This document shows positions 63,754 through 64,000 of a DNA stretch of 64,000 nt, piece after piece. The stretch comes from Natronosalvus hydrolyticus. Lineage in GTDB: Archaea > Halobacteriota > Halobacteria > Halobacteriales > Natrialbaceae. The notes beneath the pieces were generated by a model. That model made no database searches and was not told where the DNA came from. It saw only the letters and a program-made list of their open reading frames with translations. Every line of letters begins with the position of its first letter. Position 1 is the stretch's first letter. Made by a program: the position numbers and the translations under genes. Location: NCBI GenBank assembly GCA_025517525.1, contig JAOPJZ010000013.1:30422-94421 (forward strand), in the 5' to 3' direction.

Positions 63754-64000
63754 CCGCAGCCCAAAGCCGAGGCTAAGTGCCGGCCATCAACAGCATTCCT
63801 CCACGCAAATTGGATGGACTAAGTAGCATTTTCAGTGGGTTCGGATCGATATTGGACTGGTCTCAGCGACCTCTATCAGACTCTTCGGGTGGTTTTGTCT
63901 TCTTGGCCTTGTTGAAACCCTCAATCGGCGATAGTTTTCAGCAGCCGTGCTGACTCGATGGAAATTCTGCTATAGCCCATGAGAGCGTGAAACAAGTATG
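63754..64000. other. unassigned right edge
   Basis: No gene is supported in the last 247 bp. The TTGAAACCCTCAATCGGCG block near 63913 could be the beginning of an element that continues outside, but this is a guess. Confidence 0.4.

Overview
The window is haloarchaeal DNA, probably from the Natrialba/Haloterrigena/Natrinema side of the Halobacteria. The proteins are rich in Asp and Glu, many genes have a TATA-like box about 30 nt before the start codon and little or no leader, and CTCGAG is very frequent. Lineage-typical proteins are present: a RdfA homologue, an archaeal SMC-related ATPase with a zinc hook, Orc1/Cdc6 with origin repeats, and IS6-type haloarchaeal transposases. No rRNA or tRNA gene was seen. 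The window reads as part of a large secondary replicon, or a chromosomal region that has absorbed one.

Region A (1-24.6 kb, GC-rich) is a catabolic island for CoA-linked acids. It carries an acyl-CoA synthetase, an MFS carrier, three acyl-CoA dehydrogenases, two crotonase-fold enzymes, four thiolase-superfamily proteins, two free DUF35 (zinc ribbon plus OB-fold) partners, one HMG-CoA-synthase-like protein fused to DUF35, an SDR, an F420/LLM oxidoreductase, two amidohydrolases, a cupin, a B12-dependent acyl-CoA mutase and an IclR regulator. Several enzymes lack the standard catalytic residues. The mutase has the Phe/Gln pair of isobutyryl-CoA mutase rather than the Tyr/Arg pair of methylmalonyl-CoA mutase. 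The set suggests shortening of a branched or cyclic acid by oxidation and C-C cleavage; the substrate cannot be read from sequence.

Region B (24.6-39 kb) is a replicon-maintenance core: rdfA, the SMC-related gene, a ParA operon, an AddAB-like helicase/nuclease pair, a small unknown protein, and orc1. Two facing arrays of origin-recognition-like repeats lie upstream of orc1, and two more repeats lie downstream. Region C (39-46.6 kb) is mixed accessory DNA: an FAD/NAD(P) protein, an ABC-2 drug-type exporter, a SWIM zinc-finger protein, an MNT-HEPN toxin-antitoxin pair between two 115-bp direct repeats, a methyltransferase and a membrane protein. An 11-bp inverted-repeat pair found at the small gene at 35.9 kb recurs at 44.7 kb.

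Region D (46.7-59.1 kb) begins with a decayed IS6 transposase, followed by an AT-rich sugar or sugar-acid module: enolase-superfamily dehydratase, ABC importer, two coupled proteins of unknown role, FAH-family dehydratase, aldehyde dehydrogenase and IclR regulator. It resembles the oxidative pentose (xac) cluster of Haloferax but has no sugar dehydrogenase or lactonase here. Three copies of one palindrome flank the IclR gene. Region E (59.1-64 kb) holds a 61-bp tandem repeat, two adjacent IS6 elements (one broken by a nonsense codon), an RHH/PIN toxin-antitoxin pair, a small unknown protein and a proline-iminopeptidase-type hydrolase.
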